NCBI GenBank assembly: GCA_963971535.1
Contig: OZ020589.1
Coordinates: forward strand, 54,813,743 to 54,877,742
Length of the DNA stretch: 64,000 bases
Origin: Notolepis coatsorum
Lineage: Eukaryota; Chordata; Actinopteri; Aulopiformes; Paralepididae
Reading direction: 5' to 3'
The first letter of the stretch is position 1. Each line of letters opens with the position of its first letter. Under the pieces are notes generated by a model. The model searched no databases. It was given only the letters and a program-made list of their open reading frames with translations, and was not told the origin of the DNA. Positions 63,821 to 64,000 of the stretch are shown here, in pieces. The translations under genes were made by a program, and so were the position numbers.

Positions 63821-64000
63821 ATCTTGACGAACAACTTTGGTTGCTGTTAGATTAGATAAATGAATAAATGACTGAATGAATGAATGAATGAATTAATTAA
63901 TGAATGATGTTAGATTCAGCGATACATTTACTATAGGGGGCACTGTTACCTCATCAACCTGTATGGGAAATACTGGTTCTAGTTGTTCTACCTCATCCTG
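63821..64000 (-). pseudogene. env: Upstream env sequence with (TGAA)n insertion, cut by window end
   Basis: From the window end leftward a frame with env-like features reads into an AATG/TGAA repeat (63861-63905), after which the frame of the main env remnant follows. The repeat probably expanded inside env. The element continues beyond the window. Confidence 0.45.

Overview
This window is vertebrate nuclear DNA, most likely from a ray-finned (teleost) fish. The evidence is the mix of elements: BEL/Pao, Ty1/copia and chromodomain Ty3/gypsy retrotransposons, an L2 LINE with the fish-type 3' tail, Rex1/CR1-group LINEs, hAT/P/piggyBac-like DNA elements, a degenerate endogenous retrovirus, and exons of a fish-type NLR immune receptor with a pyrin domain. 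The species is not determinable. No prokaryotic features, CRISPR arrays or tRNA/rRNA genes were seen. Almost every long reading frame belongs to a mobile element or is a by-product of a tandem repeat.

Layout. 1-4318: an AT-rich tandem repeat family carrying a tRNA-derived SINE (minus strand), a piggyBac-like TTAA element and 45-bp CRE/heat-shock-like subrepeats. 4316-7042: a decayed Ty1/copia element (minus) with its integrase core deleted. 7289-8851: 5'-truncated LINE. 9001-10769: 5' part of an NLR-type gene (pyrin exon, a first intron filled by a 33-bp minisatellite, a linker exon, and only the tail of the NACHT exon). 11402-22860: one 39-bp minisatellite split by four insertions: a LINE 3' end, a BEL element lacking protease and RT, a 5'-truncated L2 LINE, and a foldback-containing DNA transposon with 8-bp target duplications. 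23290-26806: nearly full-length LINE (minus). 27986-40544: four leucine-rich-repeat exons of the NLR gene, three of them from tandem exon-intron duplication, interrupted by a complete, recently inserted BEL/Pao element (30721-39856) with a tRNA-Tyr primer site and a TGTAT target duplication. 40848-47790: two tandem copies of an unclassified >3-kb noncoding repeat with perfect or near-perfect inverted arms around a TATA-containing core. 48681-54492: hairpin repeats, a 48-bp minisatellite and a 4.6-kb 21/22-bp minisatellite with higher-order duplications. 54478-56450: LINE fragments. 57000-58790: possible remnants of an unidentified spliced gene. 58795-60791: 3' end of a chromodomain Ty3/gypsy element (minus), cut by the LTR of an endogenous retrovirus whose degenerate env fills 62078 to the window end.

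The only host-gene signal with good support is the NLR locus. Its parts share one orientation and compatible splice phases, but it has lost most of NACHT, has a frameshifted LRR exon and another LRR exon without its acceptor AG, so as read here it is probably a pseudogene or a decayed member of a multigene family. The mobile elements are otherwise independent of each other; the informative relations are nesting and relative age.
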